64,000 nt of DNA. It comes from JAHEEL01 sp942491345. GTDB taxonomy: Bacteria > Actinomycetota > Acidimicrobiia > Spongiisociales > UBA5794. The translations under genes were made by a program, and so were the position numbers. The DNA lies in NCBI GenBank assembly GCA_942491345.1, contig CALOAN010000044.1, forward strand, positions 62,001 through 126,000, written 5' to 3'. The notes under the pieces are model-generated. The model was not told the origin of the DNA and ran no database searches. It worked only from the letters and a program-made list of their open reading frames with translations. Position 1 is the first letter of the stretch. Every line of letters starts with the position of its first letter. This document shows positions 51,873 through 60,075 of this stretch, in pieces.

Positions 51873-52750
51873 GGCCCCACCGCCTCTCGGAACAGGTCGG
51901 TGAGGCGTGGCGGCTCGAACATGAACCGGCTCACCGTGCCGGCGGCACTTGCCTCGGCCATCAACTCGGCGATCGGCGCATCACCATCAACGATCGAGTG
52001 CGATCGACCCTGGCCGTCTATGACCGTGGAGCCCGCTGCCTTGGGAACCCAGGGCTCTCCGTCGACATCGACGGTGAGCCTCCTCTTCGAGGATTCGTTC
52101 TTGATGTCGTCGAGCGACCCCGACAAGACGACGCGCCCTTCGTTGATGATTGCGACGTCCTCGCACACATCCTCGACCAGATCGAGCTGGTGGCTCGAGA
52201 ACACGATTGTCACACCACCGGACGCAAGCCCACGGAGCGTCCCGGCAAGGGATTCGACACCGATGGGGTCGAGGCCGGCGAAGGGCTCGTCGAGAATCAG
52301 GAGTTCCGGATCCGGTGCCAGTGCCGCCGCGAGCTGCACACGCTGCTGGTTGCCGTGGGACAGATCCTCGAGCTTCGAACCGCCTCGGTCCGACAAGCCG
52401 AGCGTGGCGAGCCAGCGATCGACAGCGTTCTCGGCCTCCGTCTTGCTGAGTCCGGAGAGCCGAGAGAAATGGACGAGCTGGTCGCGGACCTTCATCTTTG
52501 GATACAGGCCGCGCTCCTCGGGCATGTATCCGAAGCGCAGCCGCCCGGTCGAATCCACGGCTTCGCCGTTCCATCGCACCGATCCGGAATCCGGGTTGAC
52601 CAGCCCGAACACCACGCGCATGGCGGTGGTCTTGCCTGCCCCATTCGGTCCGAGGAATCCGAGGATGCGCCCGCGATCCACCGTGAACGCAGCGCCGTCG
52701 AGCGCTACGACATCGCCGAACCGCTTCTTGAGATCGACGAGTTCCAGCAT
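51869..52750 (-). CDS. ABC exporter ATPase, NatA-like
   Basis: A 293-residue ATPase: Walker A GPNGAGKTT, signature LSHGNQQRVQLAAAL, Walker B LLILDEPFAGLDP and switch His in FSSHQLDLVEDV. A C-terminal ~80-residue extension is typical for NatA-like proteins. GGAGG is 8 nt before ATG 52750, which sets the start; a long upstream extension in frame is rejected. It is coupled to the permease by a 4-bp overlap. Confidence 0.94.
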   Translation of the reverse strand: MLELVDLKKRFGDVVALDGAAFTVDRGRILGFLGPNGAGKTTAMRVVFGLVNPDSGSVRWNGEAVDSTGRLRFGYMPEERGLYPKMKVRDQLVHFSRLSGLSKTEAENAVDRWLATLGLSDRGGSKLEDLSHGNQQRVQLAAALAPDPELLILDEPFAGLDPIGVESLAGTLRGLASGGVTIVFSSHQLDLVEDVCEDVAIINEGRVVLSGSLDDIKNESSKRRLTVDVDGEPWVPKAAGSTVIDGQGRSHSIVDGDAPIAELMAEASAAGTVSRFMFEPPRLTDLFREAVGP

Positions 52751-52839
52751 GTGCGGTGCCTCCGCTCGCAGAATAGTGATTGCGCTGGGTCGCTCGACCC
52801 ATATGGGATTGCGGGCCGGTGAACGATTCAAGAAAGAGG

Positions 52840-52975
52840 CAGGAAACGCCGATGAAGTACCTGAACCGGTGGGACGGCCGGCGGGGTAAGTAGTACCCAT
52901 GCGGGATGATCCAACCAAGACCGCATCGGTCAAACTCACGAGGTTCAAGCAACCCCCACTTCGGTGGGGGTTTTG
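52840..52975 (+). ncRNA. Candidate small RNA ending in an intrinsic terminator
   Basis: This plus-strand stretch has no credible gene but ends in the best Rho-independent terminator of the window (52951-52974). It contains potential helices such as GGGT-aagtagt-ACCC and TGCGG...CCGCA. A 13-codon frame at 52851 (MKYLNRWDGRRGK) could be a leader peptide. No upstream plus-strand gene ends nearby, so something must be transcribed to use the terminator. No known RNA family is recognised. Confidence 0.35.
52951..52974 (+). terminator. Intrinsic terminator with UUCG tetraloop
   Basis: AACCCCCAC and GTGGGGGTT (9 bp, perfect) closed by TTCG and followed by TTG (T-run TTTTG from 52971). It is oriented for plus-strand transcripts. 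Confidence 0.85.
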
Positions 52976-53032
52976 CTGTGCGACGGTCAGCCCGCTCACG
53001 AGCACTTGAGCCGACAGGAATCACCGGGTAGC

Positions 53033-53139
53033 GAGACACGAGACCAAGACGAGGGACACGGGTGCCTCATTTCTCTCGGGCTTGCCCTCTCGGGTCTCGG
53101 GTCTCGGGTCTCGGGTCTCTTGTCTCGGATCTCTCGTCT
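53033..53139. repeat. TCTCGGG-heptamer array, locus 2
   Basis: 53088-53139 contains TCTCGGG four times in a row, then degenerate units (TCTCTTG, TCTCGGA). 53033-53055 contains the inverse form (CGAGACA CGAGACC). The two can pair. The array ends 6 bp before the stop of the histidine kinase gene. Together with the candidate RNA it fills the 52751-53144 gap. Confidence 0.8.
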
Positions 53140-53144
53140 ACGGT

Positions 53145-54431
53145 CTACCTCCTCGGCAGCCGCACCACAACTCCGGCACCACCCAACCGTGCCGACGTGG
53201 TCAGCTCGAGCGAACCTCCCGACGCCTCCGCCGTGCGACGAACGATGTCGAGCCCCAACCCCGATGAATCGCCGGTCGAAGCGCCGCGGTCGACGGCATC
53301 GGGATGTGCGATCCCGGTTCCGCCATCCTCGACCTCGAGGCGAAGCGGTTCTCCAGGAGATCCTGCGAGTCCGATGGCCAGGGGAATGCGCTCGTCGGTG
53401 TGAGCGAAAACGTTCTCGAGCAGCGCGTCGATCATCACAACGGCGTCGAGTCTCGGAACCGCCACACGTCCGTCCTCAACGTCGACGCTCACCGTGAACG
53501 AACGGCCCTGCTCTTCGCTCAATGCAAGCCAGTAGGCCGCCCGCTCCTCGACCACCTCGACGAGATTGCACCCTGGATCCACTTCGGTGCGAACCGGCCG
53601 GCGACCTTCGGCGATGATGAAGTTGGCGGTCCTTTCGAGTTCGTCAAGATCGTCGACGATCCGGTCTCGTGCACGCCCCGGCGAGAGTGCCTCCGCATCC
53701 AGCTTCGCAGCGGTAAGGGGTGTTCTGAGGCGGTGGGCGAGGTCGGCGGCCGTCTCTCGCTCCTCTTGCAGGAGATGCCCCACCTGTTCCGCCAGCAGGT
53801 TGAATTCGGCACCCACCTCCTCGATCTCAGGAGGACCGGCCGGCGTGACGCGGGCAGTGAAATCCCCTTGTTTGAGACGGGCGGCAGCAACCGACAGCTC
53901 GTTCACCGGACGGACGATCGATCGTCCGAATCGATCGGCTGCGAGGACGGCCAAGCCGACGAGCACCACGCCGAGACCTGCGAGAATCAGCCACGACCTC
54001 CTGACTCCGCTTGTCAGTTCTTCGCTTGGAGCGACGACCCTCACGACCGTGATCGTCCCGTCGGCCTGTGCGACCGGCACATACACCGCCTCTCCTGCGG
54101 GAACGGAAGCCCGGAACGCGGCGCCTGCCAACGCAGCATCGAGGTCTTCATCACTCGGCACGGGAAGGCCCGCTATCTCCCCGTCGGGGAAGATGAGCGA
54201 TGCGCCCCGCTCCACGAGGGCGGGTTCACCGATCGCCGCAGCCACAGCCTCATAGGACATCGAGGGGCCGACTACTGCCACCAGACGAGCAACGTTCTCG
54301 GCGTCCCGCTCGGCGCCGGTCACGGCCCGATCGAAAGCAAGTGCGCTGACCAGGATCCCAAGTGGTACGAGGAACGCGATGACCACCATCGATGTGACAC
54401 CGGCAGTGACAAGGATCAGACTTCGCCTCAC
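53145..54431 (-). CDS. Sensor histidine kinase
   Basis: A 428-residue membrane kinase. TM1 is at ~10-35, an extracytoplasmic sensor of ~110 residues follows, TM2 is at ~145-168 (SWLILAGLGVVLVGLAVLAADRF), then a HAMP domain. The H-box is DLAHRLRTPLTAAKLD with an intact His. The N-box is DALLENVFAHT and the G-box VEDGGTGI ... SGLGLDIVRRTAEASGG. The start overlaps the response regulator stop (ATGA, 54428-54431). The signal is unknown. Confidence 0.93.
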   Translation of the reverse strand: MRRSLILVTAGVTSMVVIAFLVPLGILVSALAFDRAVTGAERDAENVARLVAVVGPSMSYEAVAAAIGEPALVERGASLIFPDGEIAGLPVPSDEDLDAALAGAAFRASVPAGEAVYVPVAQADGTITVVRVVAPSEELTSGVRRSWLILAGLGVVLVGLAVLAADRFGRSIVRPVNELSVAAARLKQGDFTARVTPAGPPEIEEVGAEFNLLAEQVGHLLQEERETAADLAHRLRTPLTAAKLDAEALSPGRARDRIVDDLDELERTANFIIAEGRRPVRTEVDPGCNLVEVVEERAAYWLALSEEQGRSFTVSVDVEDGRVAVPRLDAVVMIDALLENVFAHTDERIPLAIGLAGSPGEPLRLEVEDGGTGIAHPDAVDRGASTGDSSGLGLDIVRRTAEASGGSLELTTSARLGGAGVVVRLPRR

Positions 54432-55111
54432 GAGTCCGGATCAATCAAGCGCACACCAACGCCGCGACGGGTATGGATGTACCTCGGCTCGGCTGCGGTT
54501 TCTCCGAGCTTCTTTCGGAGCCACGAAAGGTGCACGTCAACGGTCTTGTCGGCGCCTCCGTAGGGCTGGCGCCATACCTCCGCGAGGAGTTGGCGCTTGC
54601 TGACCATGCGACCGGGCCGTTCAACGAGGTAGACGAGCAGTTCGAACTCGCGCGCCGTGAGTTCGAGCGGCTGACCACGGAACGTGACCTGCTGGCCGTC
54701 GAGGTCGACCGCTATCTCGCCCACGATCATCGTTCGCTGTTGCGGATCCGATCCCGACCGTCGGAGCACCGCGCGGAGGCGGGCTTCGAGGTGCTCTGCC
54801 GAGTACGGCTTCACGACGTAGTCGTCAGCGCCGGCGTCGAGCAACCGGACGATCTCGGTCTCGTCGTCTCGAGCCGTTGCGACGATCACCGGCACATCGG
54901 CGACCGCCCGAATCATGCGGAGTGCTTCTGCGCCGTCCACGTCTGGCAGGCCGAGATCGAGTACCACCACGTCAAAGCCTCCCGACACCGCCGCCTCAAC
55001 CCCCGACATGGCGGTTCCGACGGCGTCCACTTCGTGACCCCGCTCAGCCAGGCGACTCGACAGAGACTGCCGAATCCGCTGATCGTCTTCGATTATCAGA
55101 ATTGCCGCCAC
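54428..55111 (-). CDS. OmpR-family response regulator
   Basis: A 227-residue regulator. The receiver has the acidic pair IIEDD, phospho-acceptor Asp in VVLDLGLPDVDG and Lys in VVKPYSAEH. The winged-helix output domain has ELTAREFELLVYLVERPGRMVS and GADKTVDVHLSWLRKKLGE ... YIHTRRGVGVRL. It is co-translated with the downstream kinase. It is divergent from the Thr-rich anchored protein at 55.2 kb, a likely target. Confidence 0.94.
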   Translation of the reverse strand: MAAILIIEDDQRIRQSLSSRLAERGHEVDAVGTAMSGVEAAVSGGFDVVVLDLGLPDVDGAEALRMIRAVADVPVIVATARDDETEIVRLLDAGADDYVVKPYSAEHLEARLRAVLRRSGSDPQQRTMIVGEIAVDLDGQQVTFRGQPLELTAREFELLVYLVERPGRMVSKRQLLAEVWRQPYGGADKTVDVHLSWLRKKLGETAAEPRYIHTRRGVGVRLIDPDS

Positions 55112-55221
55112 AGAGTCACGATACCGAACCGCTCAAGCGTCGACAGAGCTACGGGCGGAATTTCACCGGCCGTTAACCAACCGTTATCCGTAGAACGGCC
55201 AGGTTCGGGCATCATGGTGGT

Positions 55222-55809
55222 GTGCGGCGCATGACCTACGCCCTGATCTGGCTTGCGGTGACTACCACCGCCGTATTCGTCGCGGCCGCCGCGGTAGGCA
55301 GCGTGCGTGACCAGGTCACTGAAACGCCTGCTGCCATGGTTCCGACAACAACGGTCACCACTTCTCTCGCAAACCCGGCCGTTCCAACGACGGAACCCGC
55401 GGTTGAACCCGCAACTACGGTGCCGGCGCCGACCACAACAACCACGACGACGACAATCGCCGCGTCGACCACCACGGTTCCCGACGTGAGTACGACAACC
55501 ACACGTCCAGCCGCGCCCACCGCCACAACCACCGCTCCCCCAACAACAACGACAAGACCACCGGCAACAGAGATTCGCTCCTATGACCTCGTCGGCGGTT
55601 CGGTCACCGTCGAAGTCGGCGCCAATACGGTCGGCCTTGCCGGGGCATCGCCCAAAGCCGGATTCAGCATGGACGTCGAGAACTCGGGGCCGGAGAAGGT
55701 TGAAGTCGAGTTCAAGAGTCAACAGCACGAGTCTCACTTCACAGGACGTTTCGAGGACGGCGTCTTCGTCCCGAAGATCGAAGAAGAGGGTCACGGCGAA
55801 GACGATTGA
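55222..55809 (+). CDS. Anchored Thr-rich secreted protein
   Basis: A 195-residue protein with one N-terminal helix (LIWLAVTTTAVFVAAAAVGSV) and a ~95-residue Thr/Pro/Ala linker. A small C-terminal beta-like domain (YDLVGGSVTVEVGANTVGLAGASPKAGFSMDVENSGPEKVEVEFK) ends acidic (EEEGHGEDD). GTG 55222 is used. The composition recalls the anchored proteins of the apbE operon. It is divergent from the two-component system and may be under its control. Confidence 0.8.
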   Translation: MRRMTYALIWLAVTTTAVFVAAAAVGSVRDQVTETPAAMVPTTTVTTSLANPAVPTTEPAVEPATTVPAPTTTTTTTTIAASTTTVPDVSTTTTRPAAPTATTTAPPTTTTRPPATEIRSYDLVGGSVTVEVGANTVGLAGASPKAGFSMDVENSGPEKVEVEFKSQQHESHFTGRFEDGVFVPKIEEEGHGEDD

Positions 55810-55880
55810 GAGCCACCAGAGTGGCTGAGCCACGTGGATCGAGATCCTCACCCGCCCTCCGTCGCGGCCGATAGCAAGAT

Positions 55881-55935
55881 CGAGAACACGAGACCTGTCT
55901 CGAGTCTCGGATCTCATGTCTCGAGTCTCGCGTCT
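55881..55935. repeat. TCTCG-heptamer array, locus 3
   Basis: CGAGAACACGAGACCTG is followed by TCTCGAG TCTCGGA TCTCATG TCTCGAG TCTCGCG, giving inverse units followed by direct units able to pair. It lies between the convergent ends of the Thr-rich protein and the L,D-transpeptidase genes. Confidence 0.75.
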
Positions 55936-55959
55936 TCACTATCGACTGCGGACCACGGC

Positions 55960-57090
55960 CTACGGCAGCATGATCACCCGGGTACCGATGTCGGTCCAAC
56001 CGAACGTGAACTCAGCGTCGTCGAAGTCCTGTCGGACGCAACCGCCGGAGCGGAGTGTTCCAAGCTGTTCCTTCGTCTGAAGCGGTGAGTTGTCGGGGTT
56101 GATCGGAATCGAGTGGAATCCGTACGGCCATTCGTCACGAGCGAACCGGACCATGTACTCCATCGTGATGCCGTCGTATGGAGCCCAGGCGTACCGTGAC
56201 TTCGAGTAGACGTTGTAGCGACCCGGGTTGGGGACGCCGCGCCGCCCGGAGACCTGGTGGGTCTTCGCAAGTTCTCCGGTCGCTTCGACGAACCACACAC
56301 GCGCTTCCCGGTTGGCGTAGATGACACGACGGCCAGAACCCACGGCGGGATACGGGAGTGGGGGTTTCTCCGGCTCCATGGTCCCGGTCGCCGACACGAA
56401 CTCCGGGGAGTCGGTGAAGGCCACCACGAGACTCCCCCGGGACATCTCCCCGCTGCGGAGCATCTCGATGAACGAGTCGACACCACCTGCAGCCGGCTCA
56501 CGTGCCAAAACGGTGTGGTAGAGGACGGTCACGAGCGCTTCGTCGGTGAGGTCACCGTGTCGATCGACGAATTCTGCGCTCGTCGTGAACGCGTCCGCGA
56601 TTGAGGCGAGTGGCAGGCCATTCCAGTAGCGACGAGCCCAGTACTCGAGTTCGAGCGCATCGGGTTCCCTGCCAAGCAAGCCACAGTAGAGACGAACGAC
56701 CGAATCGGAGATCTCTCGGTCGGTCCGCACCGGGCCGAGTCCGGTGAGGGAACCGGTTGAAGCTTCCGCCGATTCGACGGCAACGGCGAGATCGAGGCCA
56801 CGCGTGCCGGCAGCAGCCCACACGCTCGCCTCATCGGGAAAGCGGACGGCGGCCATCGGCATCGACTCCGCGTCGGGGTCGCCTTCAACAATGGCGGGGT
56901 CGGCGGCTGGCACGTGGCCGGGGGTGAGAACACCGTCGACCACCGCTGACGGCGAAAACAGCCGGCATCCGGCGATCGCCCAGCCCGACGCTGCCTCGGC
57001 ACGGGAGACATCCAAGAACAGCACAGAACCGAGCATCACAAAGGATGCAAGGCCCACAGCCGACGCGCGCAGGAACGATCGCTCACTCAT
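55960..57090 (-). CDS. L,D-transpeptidase with DUF4214 domain
   Basis: A 376-residue exported protein (signal helix GLASFVMLGSVLFLDVSRAEA-AS). Residues ~130-235 form a DUF4214-type helical repeat (LYCGLLGREPDALELEYWARRYW ... LYHTVLAREPAAGGVDSFIEML). The C-terminal YkuD domain (~255-376) has the catalytic His326 (GFHSIPI) and the active-site Cys351 in SGGCVRQ. It makes 3-3 peptidoglycan crosslinks or attaches proteins to the wall. ATG 57090 is favoured over ATG 57114, though neither has a strong ribosome site. Confidence 0.9.
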   Translation of the reverse strand: MSERSFLRASAVGLASFVMLGSVLFLDVSRAEAASGWAIAGCRLFSPSAVVDGVLTPGHVPAADPAIVEGDPDAESMPMAAVRFPDEASVWAAAGTRGLDLAVAVESAEASTGSLTGLGPVRTDREISDSVVRLYCGLLGREPDALELEYWARRYWNGLPLASIADAFTTSAEFVDRHGDLTDEALVTVLYHTVLAREPAAGGVDSFIEMLRSGEMSRGSLVVAFTDSPEFVSATGTMEPEKPPLPYPAVGSGRRVIYANREARVWFVEATGELAKTHQVSGRRGVPNPGRYNVYSKSRYAWAPYDGITMEYMVRFARDEWPYGFHSIPINPDNSPLQTKEQLGTLRSGGCVRQDFDDAEFTFGWTDIGTRVIMLP

Positions 57091-57170
57091 AGAGCCTGCA
57101 ACGGTACCCCGCATTGTGGCGAAGGTCGAGGAACCTCGGGCCCGCCGCAAGGAGCAGGAGCCAAGAACCA

Positions 57171-57223
57171 AGACACGAGACACGAGACACGAGACACGAA
57201 TGAAGTCTCGGATCTCGGGTCTC
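57171..57223. repeat. TCTCG-heptamer array, locus 4
   Basis: AGACACG repeated four times, a short spacer (AATGA), then TCTCGGA TCTCGGG TCTC. Inverse and direct units face each other and could form a long hairpin. It lies between the divergent L,D-transpeptidase and DUF1876 genes. Confidence 0.8.
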
Positions 57224-57285
57224 ATTCCCCCTTGTCAACCCGGGCAATCACGAGCACGATGGCTTCAGCTACGTGAAGGAGCCTC

Positions 57286-57528
57286 GTGAACAAGGACATC
57301 ACGATCAAGGTCCACATCGAAGAGGACGACTCGACCACGACGGTTCGCACCGTACTGGATCTCATGGGTGACCACTTCGAGGCGCAAGGCCGGGCGAGGA
57401 GGAATCCGATCGATGAGCCGATGCCGGTGGTTGGGGAGGAACTCGCCCTGGCGCGGGCGCTCAACGGGCTTCAGATGCAGGTCATGGAGGCGGCGCAGGA
57501 CAAGATAGCGCGGTACCTGAGCCTCTAA
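57286..57528 (+). CDS. DUF1876-family protein
   Basis: An 80-residue protein: DITIKVHIEEDDSTTTVRTVLDL, then GRARRNPIDEPMPVVGEELALARALNGLQ, the pattern of the actinobacterial DUF1876 family (strand-rich half, RRNPxD, GDELAxARAL). GGAG lies 4 nt before GTG 57286. The function of the family is not established. Confidence 0.88.
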   Translation: MNKDITIKVHIEEDDSTTTVRTVLDLMGDHFEAQGRARRNPIDEPMPVVGEELALARALNGLQMQVMEAAQDKIARYLSL

Positions 57529-57536
57529 CGACGCGG

Positions 57537-59099
57537 CTACCGCCAGAGCGGAACAACCGGAAGATCAGCGAGGCTGTTCAAGAACGTCACCGTAGCCTCG
57601 GATGTCCGTTTGGTATCGAACACGAGCACGCCGTAGTCCGGTGGAGTCTCGGGTGGCTCCTTTGCAGGGAACCGCGTGTACTCGTTGCCGGTCGAGTAGT
57701 AGAGCGTGTTCCGATTGCCGGAGCGACCCGGCCCGCGGTAGATGTCCAGTCCGAAATACCGGCCGGGTTCAGCAGCATCGAAGATGGCGGTGGGCATACG
57801 CCGCGACCAGCGGGCGAGATCGAATTCAAAGGCTTCGGGGAGATCCGAACGGTCACCGACGAAGATCACGGAGAATGGCGCCGGAAGGTCCTCGGGTTCC
57901 TCGATCTCAAACCCTGCGAACGGCTCGTCAATTGGATCAGGGTGGCGAGCGGGCATCGCCGTCCGTGCCACGATCGGGAACCGGAGTGCGAGCTGGTCGA
58001 CTACGGACTGCCGAAGACCGTCGCCGACGATGATCACACGACTCGGATTGAAGAGGTCGAGCGCGTCGAGCGTCGCCTGCGGGAGGTAGTCGGCTTCCGC
58101 CAGAAGGAGCGGCACGGAGAGGTCGAGGGTCGTGAACCCGCCGGCCTGGAACAGCTCGTAGTCGGCCTTGGCCATGATGTTGACGACACTTGACCCACCG
58201 CTATAGGCGTAGGACGCAATCTGAGCCGCGCTGGCTACCGAGTCGTCGCCCAGCGTCCGCTGGTAGCGGATACGTTTTGCGGCCTTCAACGACTTGTACG
58301 GATCGACGGGAAGACCGCTCGGCATGCGAATCTCGAAGTGGAGATGCGGAGGTGTGAACTCGGCGTTGCCGGAGTCGCCCACCCAGCCGATGATTTGGCC
58401 GGCTTCGACACGCGTGCCGACTTCGATGCCGGGAACGACACACTCATAGCTGGCATCGTCGTAGCCCGGAGTGTCGTTGTTCAGGTGGATGTAGCGCGTG
58501 TACCACCGGTCGCGGCCGGTGATCTCGATGTTGCACCACTCGCCGTCATCACGGATCGTCCTGATCCGGCCGTCGTGGGCTGCGACAACCGGGACACCTT
58601 TCCACCCGTAGGTCATGATGTCGATCCCGTGGTGCTCCCGCTCGCAGTAGTCGCGGCAGGCACCGAAGCCGGGCCTGTAGTAGTTGATGCCCACAAGCGG
58701 GAAGACGATCTTTCGGGTCACGTCCACGCGCCGAATCTGGTTCTTCGGCACACCAGGAACCACAAACGGGTCATCGACGTCGGCCACCACGTCATCGACC
58801 GGCGGTTCAACGGCAGGTGGCTCAGCAGGAGGTGGCTCTACAGGAGGCGGCGGCCCTGCAGAGGGCGGATCAACCGGCGGCGGATCAGTCAGGACCGGCG
58901 GGAGCGTCGTCGTTGGCGGAGGTGTAGTGGTTGTGGTTGTGGATGTGGTGGTGGTGGTGGTCGCGTCGGGAATCGTGGTGGTGGTGGTGGTGGTGGTCGT
59001 CGTCGGAGGCTCCGGGGGCGGCTCGTCGTCGGCCGAGGCGGCCGGAACGGTCAGCAAGAGCAAGACGGCCACGAGCGCCGCCGACAGCGATCCCTTCAT
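57537..59099 (-). CDS. Secreted M23-family metallopeptidase with wall-binding-like C-terminus
   Basis: A 520-residue exported protein. The signal is LVAVLLLLTVPAASA-DD and a ~75-residue Thr/Pro-rich linker follows. The LytM/M23 domain (residues ~130-275) has zinc ligands His157 and Asp160 (HHGIDIMTYG) and the HxH of PHLHFEI (252-254). The C-terminal ~220 residues have a Rossmann-like pattern (DALDLFNPSRVIIVGDGLRQSVVDQL) similar to cell-wall-binding repeat 2 domains. It probably cuts peptidoglycan peptides. Confidence 0.9.
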   Translation of the reverse strand: MKGSLSAALVAVLLLLTVPAASADDEPPPEPPTTTTTTTTTTIPDATTTTTTSTTTTTTPPPTTTLPPVLTDPPPVDPPSAGPPPPVEPPPAEPPAVEPPVDDVVADVDDPFVVPGVPKNQIRRVDVTRKIVFPLVGINYYRPGFGACRDYCEREHHGIDIMTYGWKGVPVVAAHDGRIRTIRDDGEWCNIEITGRDRWYTRYIHLNNDTPGYDDASYECVVPGIEVGTRVEAGQIIGWVGDSGNAEFTPPHLHFEIRMPSGLPVDPYKSLKAAKRIRYQRTLGDDSVASAAQIASYAYSGGSSVVNIMAKADYELFQAGGFTTLDLSVPLLLAEADYLPQATLDALDLFNPSRVIIVGDGLRQSVVDQLALRFPIVARTAMPARHPDPIDEPFAGFEIEEPEDLPAPFSVIFVGDRSDLPEAFEFDLARWSRRMPTAIFDAAEPGRYFGLDIYRGPGRSGNRNTLYYSTGNEYTRFPAKEPPETPPDYGVLVFDTKRTSEATVTFLNSLADLPVVPLWR

Positions 59100-59230
59100 C
59101 CGGACAAGATCGGTCGCTCCGGTCGAGTCCTGTAGGGATTCGCGAGCTCACGGTCCGCCGTTCCTGTGAGCGCCGTCTGCGCCTTCCTCGGCTGATGTTC
59201 CTACGGTCGCACGGGACGGAGCGGCCGTCT

Positions 59231-59332
59231 TCGTCTCCACCACGGAGTGGGGGAGACGCGGCCGGACGGAAGTCCGGGCGCAGAGGGGGCGGCCTGGGAG
59301 CTTGGATCGTGAAGATGAGGTCGCCCGCTGGG
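59231..59332. repeat. Structured intergenic repeat, copy D
   Basis: CGTCTCCACCACGGAGTGG, GGGGGAGACGCGG, then GCCGGACGGAAGTCCGGGC in place of the CCGAGC hairpin: the stem is kept while its sequence changes. AGAGGGGGCGGCCTGGGAG and GTGAAGATGAGGTCG follow. The compensated stem change supports an RNA or DNA structure as the conserved feature. Confidence 0.8.
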
Positions 59333-59363
59333 TGCCTTTGTGTTCGGCGTGGCGGCTAGCCGG

Positions 59364-59795
59364 TCAGGTGAGTCCGCGGCGATTCATCTCTTCGACGAGA
59401 GCCTCGTCGGAATAGCGGAGTAGGTCGGGGCTCCATCCAATCTGCTCGATGGGCGCCTCGGCCACCTCGGCGAGGAGGTCTTCGATCGTGTCGCGCAGCG
59501 TCCTGGCCCAAGCTCGGCCGCGGGCGCTCGCACGGAGGCTGAGCGTTGCATCGGGGTGCACGGTGTAGACGCGGGCTTCGATCGCCGGGTTCGCCCGACT
59601 CCCTTTCTCGCCGTAGACGAGGATCACACATCCGGGTTCGACGTCCTGGATGCCGCCCGTCGCGATGAACTCCCCGTCGAACGCCCATCCGGTTGCGAGG
59701 GAGTCGTCGACGTTGGTCACGACCTTCGCCCAGTTCTTCCGCCGCTCGTCACCGACGAGCGGGATTTCGACGGCGACGGTGAAGGGCGCTTCCAT
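59364..59795 (-). CDS. Conserved-looking hypothetical protein
   Basis: A 143-residue protein from ATG 59795: FTVAVEIPLVGDERRKNWAKVV, GEFIATGGIQDVEPGCVILVYGEKGSR, ARVYTVHPDATLSLRASARGRAW, then a helical end. It is cytoplasmic, mixed alpha/beta and without a signal. A longer in-frame extension to 60026 lacks coding character. No family is recognised. Confidence 0.7.
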   Translation of the reverse strand: MEAPFTVAVEIPLVGDERRKNWAKVVTNVDDSLATGWAFDGEFIATGGIQDVEPGCVILVYGEKGSRANPAIEARVYTVHPDATLSLRASARGRAWARTLRDTIEDLLAEVAEAPIEQIGWSPDLLRYSDEALVEEMNRRGLT

Positions 59796-59821
59796 GCCCT
59801 GCGAGGCTACCAAAACCGCGT

Positions 59822-59837
59822 ACCCAGGGTTCTCCAC
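59822..59837. repeat. Third copy of the ACCCAGGGTTCTCCAC core
   Basis: This 16-bp string also occurs in both units of the 60-bp tandem duplication near 43.2 kb. It lies in the 280-bp gap between the hypothetical protein and the degenerate kinase; nothing else is recognised in this gap. Confidence 0.6.
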
Positions 59838-60075
59838 GTCCGGTTCGAGGTCTCCAGCCCGGGGAACGGGACGTAGAAGAAGGTCGCGCGGGACAACCCT
59901 CCGTATTGGCTGCAATCGCATGATTTCGATGGAATGGGGCGATACCGAGCCCTCTCGAGGCGCTCCCTGACACGCAGGCGCCTTCCGCCCGCGCCTCCGG
60001 TCGCTGAGCACCCTCGAAAACCCCATTCAAGTCCTGCCCCCTCTTTGGCCGATTCCATACGAAGGAGGTTGCCGC

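Noticed and set aside
51987..53039. Arg-rich minus-strand frame across the NatA-type gene
   Set aside because: It is a frame-shifted shadow of the ATPase, with no motif of its own.
53088..53139. Heptamer array as CRISPR
   Set aside because: The units are 7 bp, without spacers of constant length, and no cas genes are present.
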